DNA of 64,000 nt from Cyclaneusma minus. Lineage: Eukaryota > Ascomycota > Leotiomycetes > Marthamycetales > Marthamycetaceae. Position numbers and translations under genes: made by a program. Positions 22,587 to 34,906 of this stretch are shown one piece after another; position 1 is the first letter of the stretch, and each line of letters opens with the position of its first letter. The notes under the pieces were generated by a model. The model did not search any database. It worked only from the letters and a program-made list of their open reading frames with translations, and had not been told where the DNA came from. The stretch lies in assembly GCA_037179335.1 (NCBI GenBank), contig JAKZHN010000008.1, positions 496,001-560,000 on the forward strand, written 5' to 3'.

Positions 22587-25500
22587 GGTAGGTAGATGAG
22601 GAACAATATCATTTGGCTCCAGCTTCTAACGACCGGATGATTCGAAATTAGCAGAAACGAGTTAATAGATAAAACGACAATAATCATCCAGAAGAGCAGA
22701 ACTGAACAATGGATTTCAAATTGTTGAGTTTCTAGCAGCGGTGAAATTTACAGGTTATGTTCTTTCGGTCTAGACTCAATTGTTCTCAATAATGTCACGC
22801 CGGTGATCCGAGAGGCTAGTCTGTGCCTGCAGTCGGAAAATTGGCATCCACAACCAGGGTACATGTACATGTACGAGCCAACGCTCTACAACTTTTCTCC
22901 CATGTTTTGGCCCTTGTCTCTCCACCTCGACCCTGGCCTTCAATCCTGAAGATCCAATAAACCTTGGAGGTACGTCCGTTATAATGGCTGGGGGACAACG
23001 ATCGGATGCCATGCCACTGCCAACTATCTGGTCCACGCCGGCCTGTGTCTGGTCGTCGAGATTTGTTGTTGTCATGGCAATTTACTGATTGATGCAACAG
23101 TTTTCCCAACCCCACTCGGCCCCGGCCCCCTCGTGGGAATTTCGGAAATCGACCTGGTTTTAAAGTTTCTGCATTTTACGCTATTGAAGATCCCGCCGAC
23201 CCGCCGGGGAGTGTTCCGATCACGGAGAGGACCCATTCTATGTGATTTTTGAGGCAGGATAACCGAACGATGCGGGTCAATGTTGTGTGGGGGTCTTTGA
23301 AAATCACGGATAAAATCGAGGTCTCGGGAGGATGAGTGATGGACCCCGAGCAAGCCCGAGACAGGGTACGCAAACTCAATTTGGACGGCACGAACCGAGG
23401 TCATCTGAACAAGGCTTTTGAAACCACTTGGCTGGGACGGATTGGCTCCGATGATCAGATATCATCTCCTCGGTCTGAACGACTGCCGAGCCTCGCGCTC
23501 CCAAAATTCAAATCAAATTCTCGGTGGGGTTGATGCTTGACGACTTGACGACTTACCATTCACAACTCACATCTGACACCCGGCTGTCCTCTTCCTCAAG
23601 GATCTCCTACCGCATATGGCCTGCGTGGAATTCTATCAGACCTATCAGCCAGCAGCAGACCACACTTCCTGCTCAACCTCAATGAGTCTTGCAAATACGA
23701 AACAAAACTCCGTCAACAGCAAGGATACTCGTCATCATATGGCTGCTTATTCGTCAACGTGGAAGATGTGCGTCACGACTATGATCACCGTATAATTTTC
23801 AAATTAGCAATCGGATATTCCGCCACAAAAGACCGAAAAACGACACTGGAGACTTCAGACGCCCCGTCTTCGGTTGACCCGCCGCCTCCCGATCATCCAT
23901 GATCCTAGTGATATTTCTTGATATCCAATCACAGACGCGTTGAATACGAGGGATTCTGTCAACAGTCAGCCAGCAGTAGTGTTGCAACTGCAAGAATACT
24001 GCAACAGTAGTGTTGCATGATATAGCCGCGCGTCGGATTGTGCAACACCGGTCGAAGCAGAGCAGGCTCCAATCTGGATCAAAGCCTGGAGATTCTGCAT
24101 CTGGAGCATGAGCCTCAAAAGTGTCCAAATCCCGGTCTAGACGCCGCGTGCGCAGATTCGTCAAGAATCCGGGGATGCAAGTGATATCCGTGCGCCTCTG
24201 TATCATATAAATTGCAGGTTTACGGAAACACGGGGTATCCTGGCGGTGACTTCAACTTGACGTTGCCCTTGCAGACAAACCTCCGAAGCGAGTCTCCTCG
24301 AAACGGTTTTTGACTCGGATCGTTTGAACGGGCGTGATGTGTCGAACAAGTCCAAGGTCCTGCAGGTGACAGTCACATCCTTACGCAAGAACGAAACGGT
24401 ACTCGGCTGGTGCGGCTGATTTGGTGCTCCAGACCGAGATATAAAACGTGACGAACCGTTGCATAAGCACCCCTGAAATGCCCGTAGGCAACAATGCCCC
24501 CACGGGAGGACAAAACAATGGATCTGTGGCAGTCGAGCCGACGGAAGATACCAGATATCGCCGGCGTGTGGAACTCGAAGGAGAAAGATCCGTTGTCACT
24601 CGTACAAAGGTCAGAAAGTCGTTGCCCAGCTGTTATGACAGGTTGGTGTCTTATTCCGGGACGAGGCTGAGGTTGTTGTGATTTGTGAAAGGGTCTTCAG
24701 CATATGCACACCGGACATCCTACCCGAACTCCATGATGACCTAAATGAAGATCTCTATATCGGTATATCCCATTCCTTAACCAGATGCTCGCTCCTGGTA
24801 CACATCCACACTGTTGACCGTTCTGGTGGGATCACCGTGCGTCCGAAGCATAAAACAAGGCGATGTTTTCGCAGACGTCGCCGTAAGCGTTCCGAAATCT
24901 GGAGACGAGTTTTCGGCCCTGTCGCCAACTGACCTCGAGGTAGACGTTCGAATACGTCGATGATACGAATATCTACCGCTATTAGTTTTTTTTTTCGATT
25001 AAATTATGAAAAAGGCCAGCTCCCTAGCCGCTTTTGGCATGTGGAGGATTCCCGCTGTCGGAATTTGAACCCGTAGACAAGGACAGCCTGAGGAGCAGGG
25101 AGTAGGGATTCTCGGGGCTGACCGAGGGGCCCACGGTCCAAGATGGAGTTTGTGGAGTTTGTTGCGCAAGGCCAAGACATGGAAGGATGTTCAAGAATTT
25201 GAATTCTTGAAGACTCCATGTCACCCATGAACCGTGAACGAGAATTTTCTGACCGGGTGGCATAACTCCACAAGGCCTCTGCCGCGACGGGCCTACGGCG
25301 GATAGATTCCCGCTACATGTATGTTTGTTTCGATTCGTGTCCCATTTCCGGATTCCGACTCCCGAGGCGGAGACTCAGGCCGAGGAAGAGGACCGTATTC
25401 TTGGAAAGTCGATTAGGAGAATAACCTTCAAGTTAGTCTACCCAGCCTGGCGGTACACTACTGATGGTAACTCACTTCAATACTCGCAGTATGTAGTGGT

Positions 25501-26548
25501 GATACACGGTCGCAAACCGTGGTGTCCTCTTGAAACAACTATATATGTAGATACCTTATATATCAGCGATCAAGCATAAGCAGAGTCTTCAGTACATGTA
25601 ACGTTAAAGCCAGGCTCTCGTCTTCAGTTTCATGTGAATTATTCCCAGACCCAGGTCCACACATGCCACGCCGACATCAATGAAGATTTGACCCCTCGGC
25701 TTCGGGTATTCTCCACAGGCCACGGTCCGCGGGCCACGGCCAGCTGAATGATGAATCTCGGAATCTTCAAAGCGATTGTGGATTGTGGAGTCGGGGGGAC
25801 GTAAGGACCCATATAAAAACCCTAAAAAACCTTCCGTTACATGTAGCGGGAGATCACCGAATTCGCAAGGTCGACCTGATTTGGCTTTTTTTGCGCTGTC
25901 AGGATACTCGAATGAGTAATTGCTCCTTATGGAAATCCCAAATGTGAGGGTTTCCATCTCCTCAGTTGTTGCCCCTCACAGGTCTTCCATTTTGATGCTT
26001 GGGCGCTTTACCCTACCCTACCTTACTCGAAGATTTAATAGCCGCGTGGCCCTCGAGCTTAAATAGCCCCGCCAAGTGATAAAGACAAGCACCTATCACC
26101 ACGGAGAATTTTAGATGGATTTGCATCTCCCGCAAGCCTGCATTTGCGATGCCGTGCTTCTTGTTTGTCCTTGCTGTGTTCCTGCGTCCGGCAGTCGGCT
26201 GCTTCCAGACTCTGGAGTGTGTTCGGATCCTGCCGACGCCCCGCTTTGTGTGAACTTAATCGCTGAAGATTTTGTCGAGATCAATAGCTCCAGCCGTTAT
26301 GAGGTCGACAGCGACATCGATTGTGTGCTGGTGACAAATCAACGTGTAAGTACTGTTCGCAATACATATCACGAGAAACGGCAGTATCGTCTTCTCATTC
26401 TTCTTGACCTTTTCACTTTTCCGCGACTTCAATTGCGTCTCCAGAGCTCTCCGGATCACTACCAGGTGCCCCGCCGTTACACCTCAACATTGAATTCAAA
26501 TAAACAGAACCCACAAACTTGCGAGAAAAGACACAAAGGATCACAAAG
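22587..26548. other. Gene-poor region upstream of adenine deaminase
   Basis: About 4 kb without a gene I can support. Short open frames exist (for example 23799-24206 on the minus strand, and 24678-24932 on the plus strand) but show no recognised domain. Five TACATGTA palindromes occur here, two overlapping at 22860-22873 and the others at 25314, 25593 and 25838. The inverted repeat TGCAACA-GTAG-TGTTGCA is at 24000-24017. Confidence 0.45.
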
Positions 26549-27610
26549 ATGTGCAAATCAAACATCCACTCCTTCCTTCACGAGCTTCCGAAATGCGAGC
26601 ACCATCTCCATATCGAGGGCTCTCTCTCCCCCTCGCTTCTCTTCCGCCTCGCAGAACAGAACAAGATCCAGCTTCCCTCTGCAACCGACTCCGCATTCGC
26701 CTCCGTAGAAGCTCTCGATGAGCGCTACCTCAACTTCACCTCCCTTGAAGACTTCCTGCACTACTACTACATCGGCATGTCCGTGCTCCTCACAACCTCC
26801 GACTTCGAAAACCTCGCCTACGAGTATTTCTTGAAAGCTCACCAGGACGGCGTCCACCACGCCGAAGTCTTCTTCGACCCCCAAGCTCACACCAGCCGTG
26901 ACATCGCCTACTCTACCGTCGTAGCCGGCTTCTCCGCAGCTCAAAAGCGCGCCCAGGCTGACTTTGGTCTGACTTCCAAACTGATTCTATGCTTCCTGCG
27001 TCACCTGCCGGCTTCTGAGGCCGTCGAGACTTACCAGGCTGCAGATGCGTTGGGTCATTTCTCTGACGGAACAGTGGCGGGTGTGGGATTGGACTCCAGC
27101 GAAGTTGGCTTCCCTCCAGAGCTCTTCAGAGAAGTTTATGACGCAGCGAATGCCAAGGGGCTCAGGAGAACAGCCCACGCGGGTGAGGAAGGAGATGCTA
27201 CTTACATCTCGAGAGCGCTTGATATTTGCAACGTGGAGCGAATCGACCATGGCATCAGACTTGTGGAGGACGAGGCGCTGCTTGCGAGAATAGTAGCTCA
27301 GAAGACGCTCCTCACTGTGTGCCCGCTCTCGAACGTCCGTCTGCGTTGCGTGAAAAACGTGGCGGAATTGCCGATTCGAAAGTTTCTGGAGAACGGCGTG
27401 CATTTCAGTATTAACTCGGATGATCCAGCCTACTTTGGTGGATACATCTTGGACAACTACTGTGCTGTGCAGGAGGCCTTTGGATTGGAGATTGGTGACT
27501 GGAAGACGATTGCTGAGAACTCGATCAGGGGCAGCTGGTGTGACGAGGCAAGAAAGGAGGAGATGCTGGCAGCTGTCGAGAAGTGTGTGCAGAAGTACAC
27601 GACCGTTTGA
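26549..27610 (+). CDS. AAH1: Adenine deaminase (adenosine/AMP deaminase superfamily)
   Basis: Zinc enzyme that converts adenine to hypoxanthine plus ammonia in purine salvage. One exon, 353 aa, close to yeast Aah1 (347 aa). I chose ATG 26549 (MCKSNIHSF) because it begins just before the conserved first motif. Metal and catalytic residues are all present: the HxH pair (His19, His21 in HHLHIEG), His210 in AHAGEEG with Glu213, His234 in IDHG, and Asp291/Asp292 in SINSDDP. The fungal adenine deaminases share the AHAGE and TVCPLSN text and lack the longer adenosine-deaminase insertions. That is why I favour adenine over adenosine as substrate, but only an assay can separate them. An upstream open frame beginning at 26115 is in the leader and is not called. 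Confidence 0.92.
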   Translation: MCKSNIHSFLHELPKCEHHLHIEGSLSPSLLFRLAEQNKIQLPSATDSAFASVEALDERYLNFTSLEDFLHYYYIGMSVLLTTSDFENLAYEYFLKAHQDGVHHAEVFFDPQAHTSRDIAYSTVVAGFSAAQKRAQADFGLTSKLILCFLRHLPASEAVETYQAADALGHFSDGTVAGVGLDSSEVGFPPELFREVYDAANAKGLRRTAHAGEEGDATYISRALDICNVERIDHGIRLVEDEALLARIVAQKTLLTVCPLSNVRLRCVKNVAELPIRKFLENGVHFSINSDDPAYFGGYILDNYCAVQEAFGLEIGDWKTIAENSIRGSWCDEARKEEMLAAVEKCVQKYTTV

Positions 27611-28978
27611 GCAGGTGACATTTGTTTGGGAGGCTACAGTCTACTGGCGCAAATGCCCAGTTGAAAAGTTATTGCGGAACTAGATACCCAAAAGCATATA
27701 GACAATAGACTACTTCTTATGAAGCAACATGGATTCAATGAACCTTGAACATCTTTGTTTCTTTGGTCCTTCCTTCTGTTATGTCCTGTGGCTGTCGAGC
27801 AATCATTCCGACTCCTTGATCCCTTGGATATGGAACTTTCGAACTCATATCAGTTCAAGAAACATATACGAGCATAAAAACTTTCGTTAAATCAGAAAAC
27901 CCTAGGGAACAGGATACCAGGTATAGAGTTTGGGAAGTTATAAAACAGGGGGATACCCCGGGATAGTGGTAGTGTTTTAACCTTCATGAAGATGGTCCAT
28001 GGGCCATTTTTTAAGAAGAATCTCGGTGTAGCATGGATGGCGTGAACTAAATGATCGAGGAGATTTTTGAATAGTCAAAGCCGCACCTTGCTGAAAGGAT
28101 ATTTGGGTGCCAGGGGATAAATAAAACATAATTGCTGAATTATTTAGGTATATCGGACTCAAGTGGTCTAAGAGGCGCGCAATTGGTAGAATCACACACA
28201 GGCTTTCGAGCTTTGACGCCAGCGTCCAGTCCCCCGAATATTTTTGCGTATTTTGCAGTTATTGAGTTCGAGGCGCACTTTTTGCGGATGGTTTTACCTC
28301 TTGGCGATTTCTAGTAGGAATAAGTGCCGTCTGTGCAGTTCCAAAGACGTGGAGGTCTATATATTCGGATATCGAAGCTAGGCCGCTTTTGGATTCGCAT
28401 CTTGGCCCGAGCTCCAGATTTCCATCCCGCCTGGCTGTCTCTCATTGACCTAACAACCTCTCTACCTCATCCTGTCCCAGACACTCACCTTGAATATGTA
28501 TTGGGCTCATGCGGCAATATCGGCCATCTCAAATGATTCGAGCTCGAAAAGGCCACGAGGCCACTGACCACTGCCGCCTGCGCGCGTCTGCCTCTCAGCA
28601 GGCGTTTTCACGCGCATGCAGCGTCTGCTGATCACACCCACCACCGCTTCGCCTTCCTCTTCGAGTCGCTGCGGCTGAAGGCTGTCCTCCAGGCTGCTTC
28701 CTTCGCCCCCAATAAGGTCCCGTGCGCTTTTTCAAGAGCTGCCTTTCCATCATGCTGAACTTCTCTCAGCCTTGTCTCCTACTTTCTCTATTTCCTGAAT
28801 CTGATTCTTTCTGATTCTCTTTCCTGTTTCCTTCAGCGTTCTGTTCTACGTGTCTTGTGACTTGTGTTGCGTTACGTTGAATTTCGTGTTACAATACCTT
28901 CTGGATTGTTACTTCTGGATCAAGCATCACCTGAAAGAAAACGCAAAAGATTCCATTGTCAAGTTTTTTCTATCGATC
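27611..28978. other. Intergenic before the ankyrin gene
   Basis: No coding region or RNA gene recognised. Pyrimidine-rich sequence near 28730-28840 probably belongs to the leader of the following gene. Confidence 0.45.
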
Positions 28979-31900
28979 ATGTCATCACAGAATGTTGAGT
29001 TCAAGGGGCTGGACGTGGAGGCTCAGACATCAGACCGGCAGAGTAGGATGCCGTGGACTGAGATATTCAAAGGACAACGTGGTTTGTACAGCTCATAGAG
29101 CAGAGAAAGCCAACTGACACCTCAACAGCAGAACCCAAATCCAGTGGGAACTTGCCTAAGAAAACTCCGACTGAAATGTCAGTATACGATGATGTCAACG
29201 AAAACGATGACATGAGTCTTATGACAGAAGTTTCCATTTTGCGCAACTCGGTAAACTCCGGGAACGTGAGAGGAGTCAAGACAATGATCCATCGTCTGAA
29301 GGCTGTCAAGCTGGAGAAGGCCGCTGGGTTTGCCATACAGGACATATCCGGAAATGGTTTATTACAAATCGCAGCTCTGAAGGGCCATCTCGAAGTGGTC
29401 AAGATTCTTCTTCAGGATGGTTACGACGTCAACAACGTGGATAGCAACCATGGAACTGCTCTCCAGGCTGCCCTCTTCATGGACCAGCGCGAGATAGTGG
29501 ATCACCTCTTGAGTTCCAAGTACTTCGATACCTTGGATGTCAATACCCAAGGGGGATACTATGGAAATGCTTTGCAAGTTGCCGCCTTCCGCGGCGACAA
29601 AGATTTCGTTCGGATATTACTGCGACGCGATGCAGATGTGAACCTTTACGGCGGAAGGTATGGTTGTGTCTTACAAGCCGCCGCGCGAACAGGCCAGCTC
29701 GCAATAGTTGACCTCATCCTCAACGAACTCCCTAAGGATGTCGACTTCGTTGGTGGGGAATATGGCACTCCTTTGCAAGCGTGTGCCAAAGGGCAGTACA
29801 GAGGCAATGACAAGTTCTTGCGCCATCTCGCGAGAGGTAGAATGTTGACAAGACATACGACTATACCGCGAATGACAAGGCGTGCGACACCAGAAGAATA
29901 CCTCCAAGTTGCTCAGAGACTCGTCGAGAAAGGAGCAAGAGTCAGCACTCGCAGTGACAAGTCTCAGTTATGGAGCCCGATTTATGCGGCAGCTACGTCA
30001 GGACGCTTCGATATGCTGAAATTTCTACTAGAACATGATGAGGATCCAAACCAGAGTCAGAATGAATACAGCCACTCATTGCTTCGAGCCATTTCGCAGG
30101 AACATTACCCAGAAGATCGTCTGCGATTGGTCAGATTACTGATCAAAAAAGGGGCAGACCCTGAATTTGAAGCTGGAAGCGGTCTCTACAACAAGCCGCT
30201 GACAGCTGCTGCCTCTGTGGATGACTTGGGTGTTGTAATGGAGATATGGAAACTAGGTGGCGATATTGAGGCAGAGAGCGGTATTTACGGAACCGCCCTG
30301 AGAGCTGCCTTGTCATGTAAGCCCCCTTCCCTTCTGCCCTCCCCAATCTCTATTGGCAGCTTGTCTGCAGAACTTTTGGGAAGCAACCAGAAGCACTCCC
30401 AGTTTCCTCGGTCGTTTATGGTGAGCTGGACCATCTCAAGTCATTTGGGTTGTTCCAAGCCGCGAGGACTACAACATCTGAAGACCAACGTCTATCATGT
30501 TTGTTGAGATGATCCAAGTGCTTGACTTCCATGAGAAAGACCGCAAAGCGCCTTCTATCCAACCGCATAACACAGCTAACTCGACTTAGCAAGAGCTCGA
30601 AAAGTGGCAGAATTTCTGATCAGTAAGCAGCACGACTTTACGAGAGGCGACGAAAGGTTCTCGAACGTCCTTCACCTGGCGGCGTTTTCGGACATGCCGG
30701 AAGTTGTCCAGGAGCTGTTATCCAAAGTTGACGTTAACGTTCTGGATGACCAAGGTCAAACCGCCCTTCACGTTGCCGTATATCGTGGGTACCTCAATGT
30801 TGTTTCGAGGCTGTTGAGAGAACCGACTGTCGACACAGAAATCAGGGATGTCTGGGGTGATACACCATTAGACATTGTGATTTCTGTTATGGAAAACGAA
30901 AGTCATCCCGGACCTAACCTGGAAGACTTGCGTCAGATCAGACAACTATTATCCAAGCGCAGTCGTCAAAACAACAAGCAATATAGCAATGTGCTTCTCA
31001 AAGGACCCTCGTCGAATCCGACGCCGTCCAGAAATTCCCGGGGAGTGGCAACATCTGTATTCGCATCTCCTCTGTGGAATCCTGGTCTTGGTTTTCAAGC
31101 TACAATAACCGACTTTCTAGAGGAGGGTGGAGACGAGTATTTGTTTTCCACCGAACTGTCCGTGGATGAGCTGCTATATCGGAGAGGGGCCATTAAAGAG
31201 AAAATGGATCCGGAGGGAAACTACCGAGGAAAAGGGAAAAGGAAACTTCGCTGGATTCATCTGCCCGCGAATAATGCAAGTCTATCCCGAGCTATTCATT
31301 TGCATAAACTTGGTACTAACGATAACAGATGACTTGGACAGAGGTTGACCCTACCTTACTTCACACTATTGGCTCAGCAAGCTAACAAGTGATGCAGATG
31401 CTACTGAAGAAATTATGGGACGAGAAGCATCCGTCTACTACCTGCAAAAGCTTTTGGGGAACCGATCCTTATTTTATCTCCCCAGACTTGGCACCACATG
31501 CTCGTTTCGTTGCACCTCAATGTGCGAGATTGATCCCAGGTAGGCACAGTAAATATCCTGAAGAAGTCTCATCTATGTTGTGTGTTTTGAGCAAGTGGCA
31601 GCACTCGAAGCAACCAGGGCTACTTCAAGTAGCTCAAGTCTAATATGTGACCCAAGATGATTGAATTGATCCCGATGAATGCGAGGAACTGAAGACTTGA
31701 AGTATCCGGGTCTCGGTCCAGGCAGGCTGGATTCGATGCAGAACGCGTTTTGTAGAGCCTTTCTGGTCGCCTCTCATTTATAGTGGTTGAAGGAGAAAAT
31801 GTGGTATTTCCACTAGGGCTGACTTTCATTGCAGATGTATCGATGGGCAGTCGGGTGGACATTTCCATGCAGACCGGTGTTCACACGAACCTCCACGCTC

Positions 31901-33871
31901 TCTCGACACAACCAGACATCCAAAGTCAATATCAGAATACCTTATTTCTCGCTGTAAGACAATTTATCAGCAATATCTGGGCAAGGCTGATAGAACTAGA
32001 TGCCATATATGCACTGGGAGTCATTCGAAGTTATAGACAAAGTCGGTGAATTACTCGAAGACGTAAAGGAAGATGCCGCAAAATCGAGGATTATACGCAG
32101 CGGCAAAACCTGGAGGACAAATGCCGGCAGTCCGCCTAACAAAATCCCTGGACTTCAAAGATCACACCCACTTTACAGCAAGTCGCTGCCTGGTCGCACT
32201 GAGGATCCATTGACAGTGGACAATGATGATCAAATACTGCGCAAGTACCTTTTCAAACGTTGGCCAATACATCTTCGGCGAACCCTTGATCAGTATTATT
32301 ACTCGTACCTCGCCGATACAAAAGCAAGGGACGGCGACCAAGTTGTGACGCGCGTACGCAACGAAGATCTGGAAAGGACCTGGGCTGCGACACACAAAAT
32401 GTTCGGGATGTCTTCCAGACAAGCGACAGGTGCTAGTCTTGACTCAAAGAGGAGTGTCGATGTTCCTACATCAAAGACCCGCTCAACAACTCGCGATGAA
32501 CCTCCATGGGAGGATGACCATCCGTCTTTTAAGGATAGAAATAGCCCAGTGATTTTAGTGGATCAGCTGTGGCTCTGGATTCTCGACAACGAGACGATTG
32601 TCACATGTTTCCCAAAACGAAGACCCAAGAAGGATGCTGGAGATCTCGATCCCGAGGATAAAACGGATGTCCTGAAGAGCATACTGTCCTATCTTTATTC
32701 CCCACGCAGATACCCTGTCGAGAATGCTTATGACATGTCAGAATTGGTCTTCTCTCAATGTACTGGAATTCTTCACCGTGCGGACACCATTTCCGATCTT
32801 GATTTTGTCAAGATATTTGGCAGCCGGGCCAATTGGGCTGTAAGTTACCGAGGACGTGTCTCAACGCCTGGAACGTTGCTGACAGATACCACAGATCGAC
32901 TCAGTAATGGCACGTCTCACTGATTTCACGAAGAAATTCAGAAATTTCATGGAGTGGCTCGACTCCAAGCATCCCGATCCAAGCCGCTATGTCAAGGACT
33001 TTGAGGAGATATTCAGCGTCACAGAAGAAACCGAGCTCCTGCGTGAAATTCAAGACATAAAGGATGAGCTCAGCATGCTCAAAGCACTCCTGAACGACCA
33101 GCAAGCAGTCTTGACAAAAGCTGGCGCAGACATCGCCGAAGATCGCGCGATCGCACGACTTTCACGAACTTCGGCTTTCACTTTCGAGCAACAGAGTATA
33201 AAGCATGCTCGTCATATTGAGCGAATGGTGGAGCAGACATCTCAGGCATACGACAATCTCAAAGATCTGCTGAACCTCAAACAGCAACAATCAAATGTGC
33301 TTGAGGCACGAGTCACCCGGAACCAGGCTCTGGCTGCAGAGGCTCAGGGGAAGACTGTCATGGTTTTCACTATTGTAAGTGAACACCACTCATCTACGAT
33401 TCAGCATCACAAGACCGGTGAACTAACCTTCTGTCCGACTAGGTGACGATCATTTTCCTGCCCCTGACATTCCTCACCACAGTATTTACGCTCCCAATAG
33501 CTCAATTCCCGAAGAAAGACTATGACGGCAACCCCAACACCGAAGGCGTTCTCGACGGCGGCTATGTTTTCGGTATCATCTTTGGCGTCACTGTCATTCT
33601 GGCCGTGCCCCTCATCATCACTGCGTTCCAGGTCAGCAAGTTGGAAGCCGGCTACAAAGTCATTGTAGAGTGGAGGAGGAAGAACTTCCCGTTACACTGG
33701 GAGCGCTGTTACGATGCGCCTCCCGGTGCCAATGTTCTGAAAAACCCGAGTCTGGATATCCCTCAAGAAGAGACGGACGAAGATAAACCAACTTGGAAAC
33801 TAGGGCGGATGTACTGGGGAGGCAAGCAGCCGATCAGACGAAGGAGCGAGGCGGTGGAATTGACCCAGTGA
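28979..33871 (+). CDS. Ankyrin-repeat protein with C-terminal CorA-like membrane domain
   Basis: Nine exons: 28979-29081, 29129-30316, 30590-31275, 31329-31343, 31398-31539, 31835-31953, 32000-32839, 32895-33374 and 33443-33871. They join in phase throughout to 1333 aa. Residues from about 110 to 520 are ankyrin repeats (ALKGHLEVVKILL, NALQVAAFRGDKDFVRILL, TALHVAVYRGYLNVVSRLL). The centre has the fungal-family landmarks RWIHLPANNMTWTE and MPYMHWE. A long helical region ends in two membrane spans at about 1192-1213 and 1230-1253, as in CorA-type Mg channels. The GMN signature expected after the first span is not present. Exon 4 is 15 nt and follows a GC-AG intron. The introns at 30317-30589 (273 nt) and 31540-31834 (295 nt) are long and could hide another small exon. 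Its function in fungi is unknown to me. Confidence 0.8.
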
Positions 33872-34096
33872 AAGGCGGAATCTCGAAGTCTTCTGAATGG
33901 GCGTCCATTGTGAAAAGGCTCGGGTGTGAGTACAGCTTGAAGCTGTCATAAGGTTTGGCTATATCGGATATTCACTAAGGTGGCGAGGCGCTGATGTGAT
34001 ATACCCGGACTGTGTGGGGTAGAAACTATTCGTGCTTTTACAAGCTCCAAATTGTTCGCGATCACGAGAAGCACTTGGGAGTTGATGTGGAGTTAC

Positions 34097-34103
34097 GGCT
34101 AAA
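34097..34103 (+). promoter_or_regulatory. GGCTAAA, candidate XlnR/Xyr1 site (distal)
   Basis: Exact GGCTAAA, the described XlnR/Xyr1 binding sequence in filamentous ascomycetes, about 0.8 kb upstream of the xylanase start. A 7-mer can occur by chance; the location is what makes it a candidate. Confidence 0.4.
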
Positions 34104-34452
34104 CTAACAATAGGACCTGTCTCTATGTAATGTTGGCAATGTGGTGAGTGACTTCCCTATCCCACGTTGGAAACTTCTCTACCAATCGGGTGTATATACT
34201 AACTTTTAAGTTCTGCATGGTCAAGGAGCGGCGCTCGGATGTCTGTCTCCTGCAAGTGTATGACTGCCATCCGCCCCCAGCTGTAACACAAATTTTTGAC
34301 ATAAGCGCTAATCCTTATGTTGTTCATCTGATCTCCAGGACATGGCACAAGCTACGGCTGGGCACTTTGGATAATAAAAGCTGGAACTCGTCCGTGTGAC
34401 TCGGACCCAATTACCCGGAAGTGGGGACCTATCATTTATGCTTCGTCGAAAA

Positions 34453-34459
34453 GGCTAAA
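34453..34459 (+). promoter_or_regulatory. GGCTAAA, candidate XlnR/Xyr1 site (proximal)
   Basis: Second exact GGCTAAA, about 450 bp upstream of the xylanase ATG and in the same orientation as the first. Two copies in one xylanase promoter fit direct control by the xylanolytic activator. Confidence 0.5.
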
Positions 34460-34831
34460 ACGACCGCTGAGGATCCCGTAACCTTATTTGAAGATGAGCC
34501 GCCTGTTTCGAGATGGCAAGACTTCAAGGTTCCAGCGTTACGCCTGAGTATTAGCGACAGCTTATTATAGCCCCTATCGAGCTAATGGTCCAACCGTTGC
34601 ATCCGAGAGACATTCTAGAAAACACCATCACTTTAGCCGGCCAGTTCTCATTAATTCATCCGCAACAATATGCAAATGGAAATTGGTATCACTTATTCCT
34701 CTTGGCTTTTATTCGAGCCCAGACGGTGGATTGGTGGGTTATCCCCATCGTGAACACCACAATCAAGGACAAGGGCATAATATCAGACACAGCACTGAAA
34801 TTGCCACCCCGAGTTCTCTGTAGGAGCATGG

Positions 34832-34841
34832 TATTTATAAA
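34832..34841 (+). promoter_or_regulatory. TATA box of the xylanase gene
   Basis: TATTTATAAA lies about 66-75 bp upstream of the start codon at 34907, a normal position for a strongly inducible fungal gene. Confidence 0.6.
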
Positions 34842-34906
34842 AACATGGGCACGCGCTCTTTGTGAGCAGCAGACAGAAATCCAGACTCCACGCATCAATC
34901 ATCATC

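Larger units (their letters stand above)
33872..34906. other. Xylanase upstream region
   Basis: About 1 kb between codirectional genes. It has no ORF of note but contains the regulatory motifs listed separately and a GTGGGG string at 34421-34426 that fits the CreA/CRE1 consensus SYGGRG. Confidence 0.5.

Noticed and set aside
22062..22687. Minus-strand frames with repeated NSFKFAANG peptide
   Set aside because: They translate the DNA repeats inside the transposon-like element; the repetition is explained at DNA level.
23799..24206. 135-codon minus-strand frame in the gene-poor region
   Set aside because: No domain recognised and no supporting splice or start context.
24478..24932. Possible small two-exon gene on the plus strand (MPVGNNAPTGG... 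then CERVFSICTPDI...)
   Set aside because: The join needs a 32-nt intron or a weak GTGGAA donor, and no domain is recognised on either side.
25030..25130. tRNA-like B-box (reverse complement of GGAATTTGAACC)
   Set aside because: No matching A-box at a normal distance and the T-stem does not pair well, so no cloverleaf can be drawn.
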